From positions 186,001 to 250,000 of the forward strand of contig NZ_JACOOQ010000001.1 of NCBI RefSeq assembly GCF_014287815.1: 64,000 nt of DNA, written 5' to 3'. Both the position numbers and the translations under genes were made by a program. Positions 18,034 through 26,699 of this stretch are shown in pieces (within the stretch, counting starts at the first letter, position 1; every line of letters starts with the position of its first letter). The notes below the pieces were generated by a model. The model saw only the letters and a program-made list of their open reading frames with translations, did not search any database and was not told where the DNA came from. The DNA is from Clostridium lentum (GTDB lineage: Bacteria > Bacillota > Clostridia > Clostridiales > Clostridiaceae).

Positions 18034-19179
18034 ATGATTAAAGTTTTAAAAAAAGTTAACTATTTAAGAAAACAAAGAAATTATAAAAAGTTTATAGATA
18101 ATATTTTGAAAGTTGTAGATTTTACTCCTATTGAGAATAATGTTCCAGAAAAAGTAGAAAAGATAACTTTTATTATTCCTGGAATGCCATTATATAGTGG
18201 AGGTCATACATCAATTTTAAGATTAGGTACTGAATTAAGTAAAAATGGTTATGATGTAAGATATTTTTCAATTTATGATAATGAAAGTCTTGAAGAAATG
18301 AAAAGTAATGCAGAAGCTACATTATCAGGATATAAGGGGACTTTTATTAATGGATTAATTGAAGATATTGAAACTGATGTAGTAATTGCAACTCAATGGG
18401 ATACAGTTTATCATGCAAAAAAAATTGATGGATATAAAATGTATTTTGTACAAGATTATGAGCCATATTTTTATATGTTTGGTGAAGCTTTTATAATTGC
18501 ACAAAAGACTTATGAATTAGGATTCCATATGATAAGCTTAGGAGCTTGGAATAAGCATATGGTAGAAAGAGAATGCTCAATAATTTCACCAATAGATGTA
18601 ATTACTTTCCCTTATGAGGGAAAAGAATATTATGATAAAGGTAGAAATTTTGATGAGTATCCTAATAAAAAAGAATTCAATATGGCTGTTTATGTTAAAG
18701 ATACTGGAAAAAGAGCACCATATATATGTCAACATATGGTTAAAAAGTTGCAGGGCGACTTATTGAAAGATGGTATAACTTTAAATGTTAAATATTATGG
18801 TGAATCTACTGATTTTAAATGTGATGGAGGAAAAAATATAGGAAAGCTTACTAAAGAGGAATTGTTAGAGTTATATAATAATTCAGATTTTGGGATGGTT
18901 GGATCGTTAACAAATATATCTTTAGTACCATATGAAATGTTAGCTACAGGATTACCTATATTTGAATTTAAGGAGGGAACATTTAATTATTTCTTCCCTA
19001 AAGGTTCAGCTTTAGTTACATCATTTGATTATAATGAGTTTTATGAAATGTTTAAAAATGCAATTAATAATCCAAATTTATTAAAAGAAATAAATAAAGT
19101 TTCAAAGGAATATTTAAATACTTTAAGTTGGCAAAATACTGGTAAAGAATGTGTTGAAATATTAAAGAACTTGAAATAG
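18034..19179 (+). CDS. WsaF-like GT-B glycosyltransferase
   Basis: A 381-residue GT-B protein. After a basic N-terminal segment comes FIIPGMPLYSGGHTSILRLG, the glycine-rich loop seen in WsaF-type rhamnan synthesis enzymes, and then YFVQDYEPYFYMFGEAF, a second WsaF-like block. The C-terminal half has FGMVGSLTNISLVPYEMLATG, the acidic donor-binding region that replaces E-x7-E. In Geobacillus, WsaF is a rhamnosyltransferase of the S-layer glycan; the dTDP-rhamnose genes at 24194-27752 make a similar role likely here. This is family-level inference. It is co-transcribed with the flippase upstream. Confidence 0.72.
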   Translation: MIKVLKKVNYLRKQRNYKKFIDNILKVVDFTPIENNVPEKVEKITFIIPGMPLYSGGHTSILRLGTELSKNGYDVRYFSIYDNESLEEMKSNAEATLSGYKGTFINGLIEDIETDVVIATQWDTVYHAKKIDGYKMYFVQDYEPYFYMFGEAFIIAQKTYELGFHMISLGAWNKHMVERECSIISPIDVITFPYEGKEYYDKGRNFDEYPNKKEFNMAVYVKDTGKRAPYICQHMVKKLQGDLLKDGITLNVKYYGESTDFKCDGGKNIGKLTKEELLELYNNSDFGMVGSLTNISLVPYEMLATGLPIFEFKEGTFNYFFPKGSALVTSFDYNEFYEMFKNAINNPNLLKEINKVSKEYLNTLSWQNTGKECVEILKNLK

Positions 19180-19183
19180 GGGG

Positions 19184-19212
19184 AAGAACTCTATTAGAGT
19201 TCTTTTTTAAAG
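19184..19212 (+). terminator. Terminator after WsaF-like gene
   Basis: AAGAACTCT/AGAGTTCTT is a perfect 9-bp stem with a three-base loop, followed by a T-run. It separates the flippase pair from the Gtr cassette. Confidence 0.8.
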
Positions 19213-19300
19213 TTTTTTAGAGAATTAATTATTTATGATATAATTTTATAAGTTGTAAAAGAATTAATTTTATAAATTAATATAAAGGAGAGAAAATTTA

Positions 19301-20245
19301 ATGAAAACTATATATTTAGTTTTACCTTGTTATAATGAAGAGGCAGTGCTTCACGAAACATCTGCTAGATTAAAAATTAAAATGAATCAGCTTATTAGTG
19401 AAAATAAAATAAGCAAAGATAGTAGAATAACTTTTGTTGATGATGGTAGTAAAGATAATACTTGGAGTATTATTGAAGAACTTAAAGAAAGTGATGAATT
19501 ATTTGCAGGGATTAAATTATCAAGAAATAGAGGCCATCAAAATGCTTTATTAGCAGGATTAATGACTGTTAAGGATTATTGTGATGCAGCAATCTCTTTA
19601 GATGCAGATTTACAAGATGATGTTAATGTAATTGATAAATTTATTGATAGATTTATTGATGGGTGTGATGTAGTTTATGGTGTTAGAAGTGATAGAAAAA
19701 CAGATACTGTATTTAAAAGAACTACTGCACAAGGATTTTATAAAGTAATGAAACTTTTAGGAGTTGACATAGTTTATAATCATGCAGATTATAGATTAAT
19801 GAGTAAAAGAGCTTTGGAAGCTTTAGGAGAATTTGAGGAAGTAAATTTATTTTTAAGAGGAATAGTGCCTCTTATAGGATATAGAAGTGATGTGGTTTTA
19901 TACGAGAGAAGTGAAAGGTTTGCAGGAGAATCTAAGTATCCACTTAAAAAAATGCTTTCTTTTGCTTTTGAAGGTATAACATCTTTTAGTGTAAAACCTA
20001 TAAAATTGATATTAAATTTAGGTATGATAATGTTTACGACAAGTTTATTATTTTTAATATATTTTATAACTTTATGGTGTCTTGGCAAAACAGTTGAAGG
20101 ATGGGCAACAATTGTTGTATCAATATGGATGTTAGGTGGAATTCAACTCTTATGCTTAGGAATAATAGGGGAGTACATAGGTAAAATTTATATTGAAACT
20201 AAAAAGAGACCTAAGTTTATAATAGATAAGTTTATAAAAAATTAA
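19301..20245 (+). CDS. GtrB-like bactoprenol glycosyltransferase (GT2)
   Basis: A 314-residue GT2 enzyme of the dolichol-phosphate-mannose synthase/GtrB type. The catalytic domain shows LVLPCYNEEAVL, the nucleotide-binding VDDGSKDNTW, and the DxD region SLDADLQDD; R-x(n)-DYRLMS and FLRGIVPLIGY are standard for the group. Two C-terminal membrane hairpins (about residues 230-260 and 270-295) end in KIYIETKKRPKFII. GtrB enzymes load a sugar from a UDP donor onto undecaprenyl phosphate. The two genes behind it encode a GT-C protein and a GtrA flippase, so the three form a complete side-chain glycosylation system. ATG after AAGGAGAG. A paralogue is at 39284. Confidence 0.87.
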   Translation: MKTIYLVLPCYNEEAVLHETSARLKIKMNQLISENKISKDSRITFVDDGSKDNTWSIIEELKESDELFAGIKLSRNRGHQNALLAGLMTVKDYCDAAISLDADLQDDVNVIDKFIDRFIDGCDVVYGVRSDRKTDTVFKRTTAQGFYKVMKLLGVDIVYNHADYRLMSKRALEALGEFEEVNLFLRGIVPLIGYRSDVVLYERSERFAGESKYPLKKMLSFAFEGITSFSVKPIKLILNLGMIMFTTSLLFLIYFITLWCLGKTVEGWATIVVSIWMLGGIQLLCLGIIGEYIGKIYIETKKRPKFIIDKFIKN

Positions 20246-20269
20246 TTATAGATTTAGGAGGATTTTAAT

Positions 20270-21745
20270 ATGAAGTTAAATAGTATAGGAAATATTTTAT
20301 TAAAAATATTTGCATGTGTTTTTACAATAGTAAGTTTATATTTACTATTTATTAACATTACATCAAATTATGGAAGATTATTTCCTATGAAGAAATTAAT
20401 AGTAGTATTAGGGGCTATAATTATATTAGCTATATTATTAATATTAAAACATATATTTGATAGGCTAGATGATAAAAAATTGATTAAAATTAGTATTTTA
20501 TTTGGGATAATATTATTAATTTTACAAGTTATTTTTGTTATATATTGCAGAGTTAAACCAAGTTGGGATTTTGGAGTTATATTTTATGACGCTCATAGAA
20601 TAGCTAATTCAGTATTTGAATTACCAGAATATTATTATAATTTTTATCCCAATAATATTGGTGCACTTCTTATGTATACAGCATTATTTAAATGTATAAG
20701 TTTATTTACAACAAATGAAATAGTTTATCTTATTGTGGGGAGCATTTTTAATATAATAATGATAGATGGAGCTTTAGTGTTAACATATATTTTAGTTAAG
20801 AAAGTATTTAATTTAAAAATGGCAACATTATTTAGTTTTTTATCTATTTTTATAATTCCATTATTTGCTTATTCTCCAATACTTTATACAGATACAACAA
20901 CTATGATATTTCCAGTAGCAATATTATTATTTTTATATAATTATAATGAAAGTAAATCATATGATGAGATTTGGAATTTAATAGGTATAGGTGTGTTTGG
21001 GGCATTAGGTGTTATATTAAAAACTAATATAATTATTGTGGTAGTTGCTATAATTATATATATATTATGCACTAACAAAATAATAAAAGGTTTGGTTAGT
21101 AATTTAATAATTTTGATTTCATTTTTAGTTATATTTTCAGGATATAAGGCTATTGCAAGTTATGTAATGCCTATAAAATATAGTGAAGCAGGACTTCCTA
21201 TGACTCATTGGATAATGATGGGACTTAAAGGTGATGGCGGTTATAATAAAGAAGATGTAGATTTTACCTCTTCTTTTAAAGATAAAGAAAAAGCTAAGAA
21301 GGCTAATATAGAAGAAATTGAAAATAGACTTAGAGATTATGGATTTAAGGGATATTTAGAATTTTTAGATAAAAAAATAAAGTTTACTTGGAATGATGGA
21401 ACATATTATTCTATTAATAAATTATGTAGACAGCCATTAGAAGATAATAAAGTAGAGGAATATGTAATTGGGGAAAAGAATAATATAATTATTTATATTG
21501 CTCAAATGAGTAATTTAGCACTTATAGCCCTTATATTTATTTCTTCAATTGCAGCATTTAAATATAGAGATAAGCATAAAATTGTGCAATGTGTGCAAAT
21601 AGCTATATTTGGAGTATTTTTATTTTTAGTTATTTGGGAAGCGAGGTCAAGATATTTAGTTTGTATTTTGCCGATGATGATGTTTGCTGCTATAGGAGGA
21701 TTGTATTCTTTAGTGGGAGGAGAAGATCATGAAATTTATAAATGA
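20270..21745 (+). CDS. GT-C membrane glycosyltransferase (GtrC role)
   Basis: A 491-residue protein with about 11-12 membrane helices and a long C-terminal extracytoplasmic part. The first large loop carries RVKPSWDFGVIFYDAHRIAN, with acidic residues placed like the catalytic aspartates of PMT/ArnT GT-C enzymes; the second carries YSPILYTDTTTMIFP. By position between GtrB and GtrA it should take the sugar from the flipped undecaprenyl carrier and add it to the polymer outside the membrane. Sequence similarity to phage GtrC is not expected because this subunit varies. The ATG follows TAGGAGG. The end overlaps gtrA by 17 bases. Confidence 0.75.
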   Translation: MKLNSIGNILLKIFACVFTIVSLYLLFINITSNYGRLFPMKKLIVVLGAIIILAILLILKHIFDRLDDKKLIKISILFGIILLILQVIFVIYCRVKPSWDFGVIFYDAHRIANSVFELPEYYYNFYPNNIGALLMYTALFKCISLFTTNEIVYLIVGSIFNIIMIDGALVLTYILVKKVFNLKMATLFSFLSIFIIPLFAYSPILYTDTTTMIFPVAILLFLYNYNESKSYDEIWNLIGIGVFGALGVILKTNIIIVVVAIIIYILCTNKIIKGLVSNLIILISFLVIFSGYKAIASYVMPIKYSEAGLPMTHWIMMGLKGDGGYNKEDVDFTSSFKDKEKAKKANIEEIENRLRDYGFKGYLEFLDKKIKFTWNDGTYYSINKLCRQPLEDNKVEEYVIGEKNNIIIYIAQMSNLALIALIFISSIAAFKYRDKHKIVQCVQIAIFGVFLFLVIWEARSRYLVCILPMMMFAAIGGLYSLVGGEDHEIYK

Positions 21746-22118
21746 TGGTGTAATTAGATTTGTAAAATTTGGCATGGTTGGAGTAATAAATACATTAGTA
21801 AATTGGATAATATTTTTTATCCTAAATGCACTTGGTATGTATTATATACTAGCCAACATTATTGCATATATTTTAGGTACTGTTAATAGTTATTTATGGA
21901 ATACTTTATGGGTATTTAAATATAAGGATAAGGCATCAACAGAGACAACAATAAAGTTTATTATTTTAAATCTTATTGGACTTGGATTAAATACAGGAAT
22001 ATTATATGTATTAGTTGATTTATGTAATTTAAATAAATTTATAGGGTTGGTTATAACAACAGCAATAGTGATGATTATAAATTATATAGTTAATAAGCTA
22101 TGGGTATTTAGTAAATGA
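21729..22118 (+). CDS. gtrA: GtrA-family flippase
   Basis: A 129-residue protein with four membrane helices, the size and layout of GtrA, which flips undecaprenyl-phosphate-sugar. The N-terminal FVKFGMVGVINTLVNWIIFF and the mid-protein NSYLWNTLWVF are recognisable GtrA blocks; the terminal NYIVNKLWVFSK is also typical. The ATG lies inside the end of the GT-C gene with GGAGGAG before it, so translation is coupled. A terminator follows directly, so gtrB, the GT-C gene and gtrA form a closed three-gene unit. Confidence 0.87.
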   Translation: MKFINDGVIRFVKFGMVGVINTLVNWIIFFILNALGMYYILANIIAYILGTVNSYLWNTLWVFKYKDKASTETTIKFIILNLIGLGLNTGILYVLVDLCNLNKFIGLVITTAIVMIINYIVNKLWVFSK

Positions 22119-22130
22119 TAGCTAAAGTAT

Positions 22131-22161
22131 AAAAAAAGAGACCTAAGTAGGCTCTTTTTTT
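22131..22161 (+). terminator. Terminator of the gtr cassette
   Basis: AAAAAAAGAGACC pairs with GGCTCTTTTTTT (one bulge) around TAAGTA, thirteen bases after the gtrA stop. Confidence 0.85.
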
Positions 22162-22352
22162 ATATCTGTATTAAAAAGTTTCTCTAAGTGCAGTTATATT
22201 TTTGGCAACATATATTATTGTATAAGTATCTCCAGTATTATATAATTAATAATACATTAAATAAATAGTTAAATTATTGTTATATAGTTAAAATAAACAA
22301 AATTAATAAAAAAGTTACATGCCATAAAGAAAACGATTCCAACGACATTTAA

Positions 22353-22458
22353 TTGACAAAAACATAGCTATTATAGTATCATAATGGATAGCCTTAACAG
22401 TTATAATTTGAAATATTAGTAAGTATAAACTACACTAACAATATTAGGTGTGGTTTTT
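22353..22458 (+). promoter_or_regulatory. Promoter and leader hairpin of module B
   Basis: The gene-free stretch 22162-22571 holds a putative promoter, TTGACA (22353-22358) with TATCAT (22377-22382) 18 bases on. About 45 bases downstream AAACTACAC (22427-22435) can pair over its full length (one G-U) with GTGTGGTTT (22448-22456), followed by a short T-run. The hairpin lies in the untranslated leader, more than 100 bases before the gene, and looks like an attenuator. I see no recognisable riboswitch core and nothing else in 22162-22350. Confidence 0.5.
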
Positions 22459-22571
22459 ATAATATAGTTGTTTTTTAGAACGTATGTTGTTTGTTAAATA
22501 TAGAGGAAAACTTTAATGCAACGTTGCAAATAAAGAAAACAATAATAAATCTTTTAAGTGAGGGTTATAAT

Positions 22572-23222
22572 ATGAATAATGTAGCTTCTACAGATATTGT
22601 AGATAATGAAAAGGTAAGCTTATATTCAATTACAAAGAAGATTATGGATTTGGTTTTATCTTTCATAGGATTAATTTTATTGATTCCTGTATTCTTAATT
22701 TTAGCTATCTTAGTTAAACTGGATTCTAAAGGTCCAGTATTTTATGCACATACTAGGAAAGGTAAGAATAGAAGTGATATAAAAATATATAAGTTTAGGA
22801 CTATGTATTCTAATTCAGATGAGATTTTTGAGTCTTTTTCAGATGAGCAAAAAGAGGAGTATTATAAAAATTTTAAATTAGATAACGATCCAAGAGTAAC
22901 AAAGATTGGAGATTTTCTAAGAAGAACAAGCCTAGATGAAATACCACAATTAGCAAATGTTTTAAAAGGAGACTTAAGCTTAGTTGGTCCTCGTCCTATT
23001 GTAGAAAAAGAGATATGCAAATATGGACAATATGCAGATAAGCTTTTTTCAGTGATTCCAGGGGTAACAGGATATTGGCAGGCACATGGAAGAAGTGATA
23101 CTTCTTATGATGAAAGAATTGAGATGGATATGTATTATATTGATAATAAATCAATATTACTTGATATTAAAATTATGTTTAAAACAGTTATATCTGTTAT
23201 TAAAAAAGAAGGCGCAGTATAA
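22572..23222 (+). CDS. Phosphoglycosyl transferase starting the repeat unit
   Basis: A 216-residue monotopic phosphoglycosyl transferase (bacterial sugar transferase family, WbaP/WcaJ C-domain or PglC type) that places a sugar-1-phosphate on undecaprenyl phosphate. It has one N-terminal membrane-entering helix ([20 protein letters not shown]), then KIYKFRTMY, the catalytic Asp-Glu in [38 protein letters not shown] and [12 protein letters not shown]. The ATG at 22572 follows GTGAGGG; an upstream TTG at 22491 lacks support. It heads module B after a promoter and a leader hairpin. A close paralogue ends the module at 32271. Galactose- or glucose-1-phosphate is the usual substrate, but this is not shown here. 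Confidence 0.9.
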   Translation: MNNVASTDIVDNEKVSLYSITKKIMDLVLSFIGLILLIPVFLILAILVKLDSKGPVFYAHTRKGKNRSDIKIYKFRTMYSNSDEIFESFSDEQKEEYYKNFKLDNDPRVTKIGDFLRRTSLDEIPQLANVLKGDLSLVGPRPIVEKEICKYGQYADKLFSVIPGVTGYWQAHGRSDTSYDERIEMDMYYIDNKSILLDIKIMFKTVISVIKKEGAV

Positions 23223-23248
23223 ATTGAAAGTTAAAATGGAGGATTATT

Positions 23249-24184
23249 ATGTCAGTAACAGTAATATGTCCCTTATATAAATCAAAGCAATATATTAATT
23301 CATTACATAAATCATTACTTATGCAGGAAGATATAGATTTGAAAGTAATTAAATATATATTAACTGATACAGGTGATGGAGTAGATAAAATAGTAAATGA
23401 CTTAGAAAAAGCAGAATTAACAATCATATCTATAAGTGATTTTTCACATAGTTTGACAAGAGAAAAAGCAGCAATGGAAAGTGATAGTGATATTATTGTG
23501 TTTATAACTCAAGATATTATTATTAAAGATAAAAAGTGGTTATATAAATTATGCAAACCTATTTATGAAGGGAAATGTGAGGCGGCATTTTCAAGACAAA
23601 TATGTGATAATCAGTCTATTGAAAAATACACAAGAATAAATAATTATCCTAAGGAATCTAGAATTGTATCTAAGAAGGATACAGAAAGATTAGGAATAGT
23701 TACTTTCTTTTTCTCAGATGCAGCTTCTGCCGTTAAAAGAGATATATATGTTAAGTTAAATGGTTATGATGGAAAAGATTTATTGACTAATGAAGATATG
23801 TATCTTGCATATAAACTTATAAATAACGGTTATAAAATAATGTACAATTCTGAAGCAGAAGTTATTCATTCACATGATTATAAATTTAATGAATTATTTA
23901 AACGTTACTTTGATCAAGGAGCGTTTTTAAGTGATAATGCATACCTTACTCAGTATGGGACTAGTGGTAGTGCATTTAAATTACTAAAAGTAGTAGCAGT
24001 TGAATCACTAAAAGATAAGAATTTTAAAGTGTTTTTTAATATAATACCAAATTTTTCTGCTAGATTTTTAGGAGATAGATTTGGAAAAAGATATAAAAAA
24101 CTTTCACTAGAGAAAGTGAAGAAGTATTCTGGTAATATAGGTTATTGGAATAGAATGGAGAATAATTTAAATAAGAAAAGGTAG
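23249..24184 (+). CDS. GT2 glycosyltransferase, rhamnosyltransferase-like
   Basis: A 311-residue GT2 enzyme. The GT-A domain has VICPLYKSKQYINSLHKSLL, then FSHSLTREKAAMESDSDIIVF, a block that resembles the F-x-H-G-x-T-R motif of dTDP-rhamnose-using transferases, and FITQDI in the place of the DxD motif. The later AASAVKRDIYVKLNGYD and NEDMYLAYKLI contain the acceptor and catalytic acidic residues. It is directly followed by rfbA with a nine-base gap, and rfbC, rfbD and rfbB come after, which supports a rhamnose donor. The ATG follows ATGGAGGA. Rhamnose specificity is inferred from motif and context. Confidence 0.75.
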   Translation: MSVTVICPLYKSKQYINSLHKSLLMQEDIDLKVIKYILTDTGDGVDKIVNDLEKAELTIISISDFSHSLTREKAAMESDSDIIVFITQDIIIKDKKWLYKLCKPIYEGKCEAAFSRQICDNQSIEKYTRINNYPKESRIVSKKDTERLGIVTFFFSDAASAVKRDIYVKLNGYDGKDLLTNEDMYLAYKLINNGYKIMYNSEAEVIHSHDYKFNELFKRYFDQGAFLSDNAYLTQYGTSGSAFKLLKVVAVESLKDKNFKVFFNIIPNFSARFLGDRFGKRYKKLSLEKVKKYSGNIGYWNRMENNLNKKR

Positions 24185-24193
24185 GTAAAAGAT

Positions 24194-25057
24194 ATGAAGG
24201 GAATTATATTAGCAGGTGGATCTGGAACAAGACTATATCCTGTAACAAAAGCAATGTCAAAGCAAATGGTTCCGATATATGATAAGCCGATGATTTATTA
24301 TCCAATGTCAGTTTTAATGCTTGCAGGAATAAGGGATATATTAATAATATCAACACCAAGAGATATTATTAATTTCAAAGAATTATTTAAAGATGGAAGT
24401 GAATTTGGATTAAATATAGAATATGCAGTACAAGAACATCCAAATGGATTAGCAGAAGCATTTATCATAGGAGAAGAATTCATTGGCAACGATTCAGTGG
24501 CAATGATATTAGGAGATAATATATTCTATGGACAAAGCTTCACAAGTCATTTAGAGAGTGCAGCAAAACTGGAAAAAGGAGCAACTGTTTTTGGGTATTA
24601 TGTTCAGGATCCAAGAGCATTTGGAGTAGTTGGTTTTGATGAAAATGGTAAGGTTACTTCATTAGAAGAAAAGCCAGAGCATCCAAAATCAAAATATGCA
24701 GTACCAGGGCTTTACTTCTATGATAACTCAGTAGTGGAAAAAGCTAAGAATATAAAGCCTTCTGAAAGAGGAGAATTAGAAATAACTGATTTAAACAAAG
24801 TATATATGGAAGAAGGAACTTTAACAGTAGAGTTATTAGGTAGAGGAATGGCATGGCTTGATACAGGAACTCACACATCTATGCTAAAGGCATCAAATTT
24901 TGTTGAAGCAGTGCAAACTACACAAGGAACTTACATAGCTTGCTTAGAAGAAATAGCTTATAGAAAAGGATGGATATCTAAAGAACAAGTTATAGAGTTA
25001 GCAAAGCCTCTTATGAAAACTGGATATGGTAAATATCTTATGGATATAATTGAATAG
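24194..25057 (+). CDS. rfbA: Glucose-1-phosphate thymidylyltransferase
   Basis: A 287-residue RmlA/RfbA that makes dTDP-glucose from dTTP and glucose-1-phosphate, the first step to dTDP-L-rhamnose. The nucleotide-binding loop [20 protein letters not shown] (residues 5-24) is complete. [46 protein letters not shown] and [10 protein letters not shown] mark the RmlA family. The length is normal. The ATG follows AAAGGTAGG and lies nine bases after the upstream glycosyltransferase gene. The pathway order along the DNA is A, C, D, B. Confidence 0.95.
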   Translation: MKGIILAGGSGTRLYPVTKAMSKQMVPIYDKPMIYYPMSVLMLAGIRDILIISTPRDIINFKELFKDGSEFGLNIEYAVQEHPNGLAEAFIIGEEFIGNDSVAMILGDNIFYGQSFTSHLESAAKLEKGATVFGYYVQDPRAFGVVGFDENGKVTSLEEKPEHPKSKYAVPGLYFYDNSVVEKAKNIKPSERGELEITDLNKVYMEEGTLTVELLGRGMAWLDTGTHTSMLKASNFVEAVQTTQGTYIACLEEIAYRKGWISKEQVIELAKPLMKTGYGKYLMDIIE

Positions 25058-25116
25058 TAATTAAGTGGTATAAGATAATTATGGATTTAATTAAAAAAAT
25101 AGTGAAATAAATATCA

Positions 25117-25191
25117 ATGAAGGCATTAGGAATTATTGCAGTTGTTTTAGTATACAATGCATTTCCTTATTTATTAAGAAAAGGAAAGTGA
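25117..25191 (+). CDS. Possible 24-aa hydrophobic small ORF
   Basis: ATG at 25117 opens a 24-codon frame, KALGIIAVVLVYNAFPYLLRKGK, hydrophobic with a basic end, in the 140-base gap between rfbA and rfbC. It has no good ribosome site. It may be a remnant of a larger membrane protein or a leader peptide, or chance. Confidence 0.25.
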   Translation: MKALGIIAVVLVYNAFPYLLRKGK

Positions 25192-25197
25192 TATTAA

Positions 25198-25764
25198 ATG
25201 GGTAATTTTAGATTTATAGAAACAAAGATTCCAGATCTTTATATTATAGAGCCAAATGTATTTGGTGATAATAGAGGTTACTTTATGGAAAGTTATAGTA
25301 AGAAGGATTTTGAAAAAGCAGGTCTAACTATGAACTTTGTACAAGATAATGAATCAAGATCAAGTAAGGGAGTACTTAGAGGATTACACTTCCAAACGAA
25401 GCATACTCAAGGTAAGTTAGTAAGATGTACTGAAGGAGAAGTTTGGGATGTTGCTGTAGATTTAAGAAAGGGTTCACCTACTTATGGTCAATGGGAAGGT
25501 GTGTATTTATCAGCTGAGAATAAAAGACAATTTTATGTTCCGGAAGGATTTGCTCACGGGTTTGTAGTTTTATCAGATGTTGCAACTTTTAATTACAAGT
25601 GCACTGATTTTTATGCTCCAGAATATGATGGTGGAATTCCGTGGAATGATAAAAATATTAACATACAGTGGCCAATAGAAGGTTTGGACATATTATTGTC
25701 AGAAAAAGATAAAAATCATAAACAATTAAAAGAACAAGACCTTCCTTTTGTATATGAAAAATAA
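25198..25764 (+). CDS. rfbC: dTDP-4-dehydrorhamnose 3,5-epimerase
   Basis: A 188-residue RmlC, the cupin enzyme that epimerises carbons 3 and 5 of dTDP-4-keto-6-deoxyglucose. Family blocks are IIEPNVFGDNRGYFMESYS, FVQDNESRSSKGVLRGLHFQ with the catalytic-site histidine, GKLVRCTEGEVWDVAVDLRK, and FYVPEGFAHGFVVLSD, followed by YKCTDFYAPEYDGGIPWND. The length is standard. The start is ATG 25198 after AAGGAAAGTG. It is the second enzyme gene of the rhamnose set and is followed closely by rfbD. Confidence 0.95.
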   Translation: MGNFRFIETKIPDLYIIEPNVFGDNRGYFMESYSKKDFEKAGLTMNFVQDNESRSSKGVLRGLHFQTKHTQGKLVRCTEGEVWDVAVDLRKGSPTYGQWEGVYLSAENKRQFYVPEGFAHGFVVLSDVATFNYKCTDFYAPEYDGGIPWNDKNINIQWPIEGLDILLSEKDKNHKQLKEQDLPFVYEK

Positions 25765-25786
25765 TGAGAGGTATGGAGGAAAAGTT

Positions 25787-26695
25787 ATGAAAATAGTTAT
25801 AACAGGTGCTAATGGGCAACTTGGAAAAGAACTTCAAAAGATAATAAGAACAGGTAAAGCAGAAATTGGAGAAATATCTAAAAGTGTAGCTTCATCTGAG
25901 GTTTTTGCAGCAGATGTTGATGTTTTAGATATAACAAAGCTTGATAATGTGAGAGATTATTTAAATGATATTAAACCAGATGTAGTAATAAACTGTGCAG
26001 CATTTACTAATGTTGATGGTTGTGAAGAAAATTATGATGCAGCATTTAAGGTAAATGCAATAGGACCAAGAAACTTAGCTATGGTTTGTGAAGAGTTAGG
26101 TTCTAAGCTTTTAAATGTATCTACTGATTATGTTTTTGATGGTAAGCTAAGGGAAACTCAATTAAGAGAATATGATAAGGTAGAGCCACAAAGTGTTTAT
26201 GGAACGACTAAATTACAAGGTGAAAACTATGTAAGAGAGTTTTCGTCTAAGTATTATATAGTAAGAACAGCATGGCTTTATGGATATGAAGGAAATAACT
26301 TTGTATACACTATGATGAGACTTGGAAAAGATAAAGATTCAATAACTGTTGTTAATGATCAAAAAGGTAATCCAACATCTGCAAATGATTTAGCATATCA
26401 TATTTTAAAACTTATTGAAACGGAAGAATATGGTGTATACCACTGTACAGCAAAAGGTGAATGTACATGGTATGATTTCGCTAAGAGAATTATGGAACTT
26501 GCAGGCTTAAACTGTGTTGTTAATCCTATTTCAACTGAGGATTATATAAAAGGTCTTAATAAGAAAATAGCTAAAAGACCAACTTATTCATCACTTGATA
26601 ATATGATGCTTAGATGTACAGTTGGTGATGACATGAGAAATTGGGAAGAAGAACTAGAAACTTTCATGGAAAATATTAAGAATAAGGGAGAATAG
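25787..26695 (+). CDS. rfbD: dTDP-4-dehydrorhamnose reductase
   Basis: A 302-residue RmlD, which reduces dTDP-4-keto-L-rhamnose to dTDP-L-rhamnose. The Rossmann loop is ITGANGQLGKELQ at the N-terminus; VINCAAFTNVDGCEE, STDYVFDG, the active-site YGTTKLQGE with its YxxxK, and RTAWLYG are all present. The start was set at ATG 25787, after GGAGG; an in-frame ATG-containing extension from 25748 overlaps rfbC and has no suitable ribosome site. The stop is separated from rfbB by four bases, so the two are coupled. Confidence 0.95.
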   Translation: MKIVITGANGQLGKELQKIIRTGKAEIGEISKSVASSEVFAADVDVLDITKLDNVRDYLNDIKPDVVINCAAFTNVDGCEENYDAAFKVNAIGPRNLAMVCEELGSKLLNVSTDYVFDGKLRETQLREYDKVEPQSVYGTTKLQGENYVREFSSKYYIVRTAWLYGYEGNNFVYTMMRLGKDKDSITVVNDQKGNPTSANDLAYHILKLIETEEYGVYHCTAKGECTWYDFAKRIMELAGLNCVVNPISTEDYIKGLNKKIAKRPTYSSLDNMMLRCTVGDDMRNWEEELETFMENIKNKGE

Positions 26696-26699
26696 TGAA

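Noticed and set aside
22162..22571. Riboswitch or JUMPstart/ops element upstream of module B
   Set aside because: No GGCGGTAG-like ops sequence or known riboswitch core is visible; only a promoter and a simple hairpin remain.
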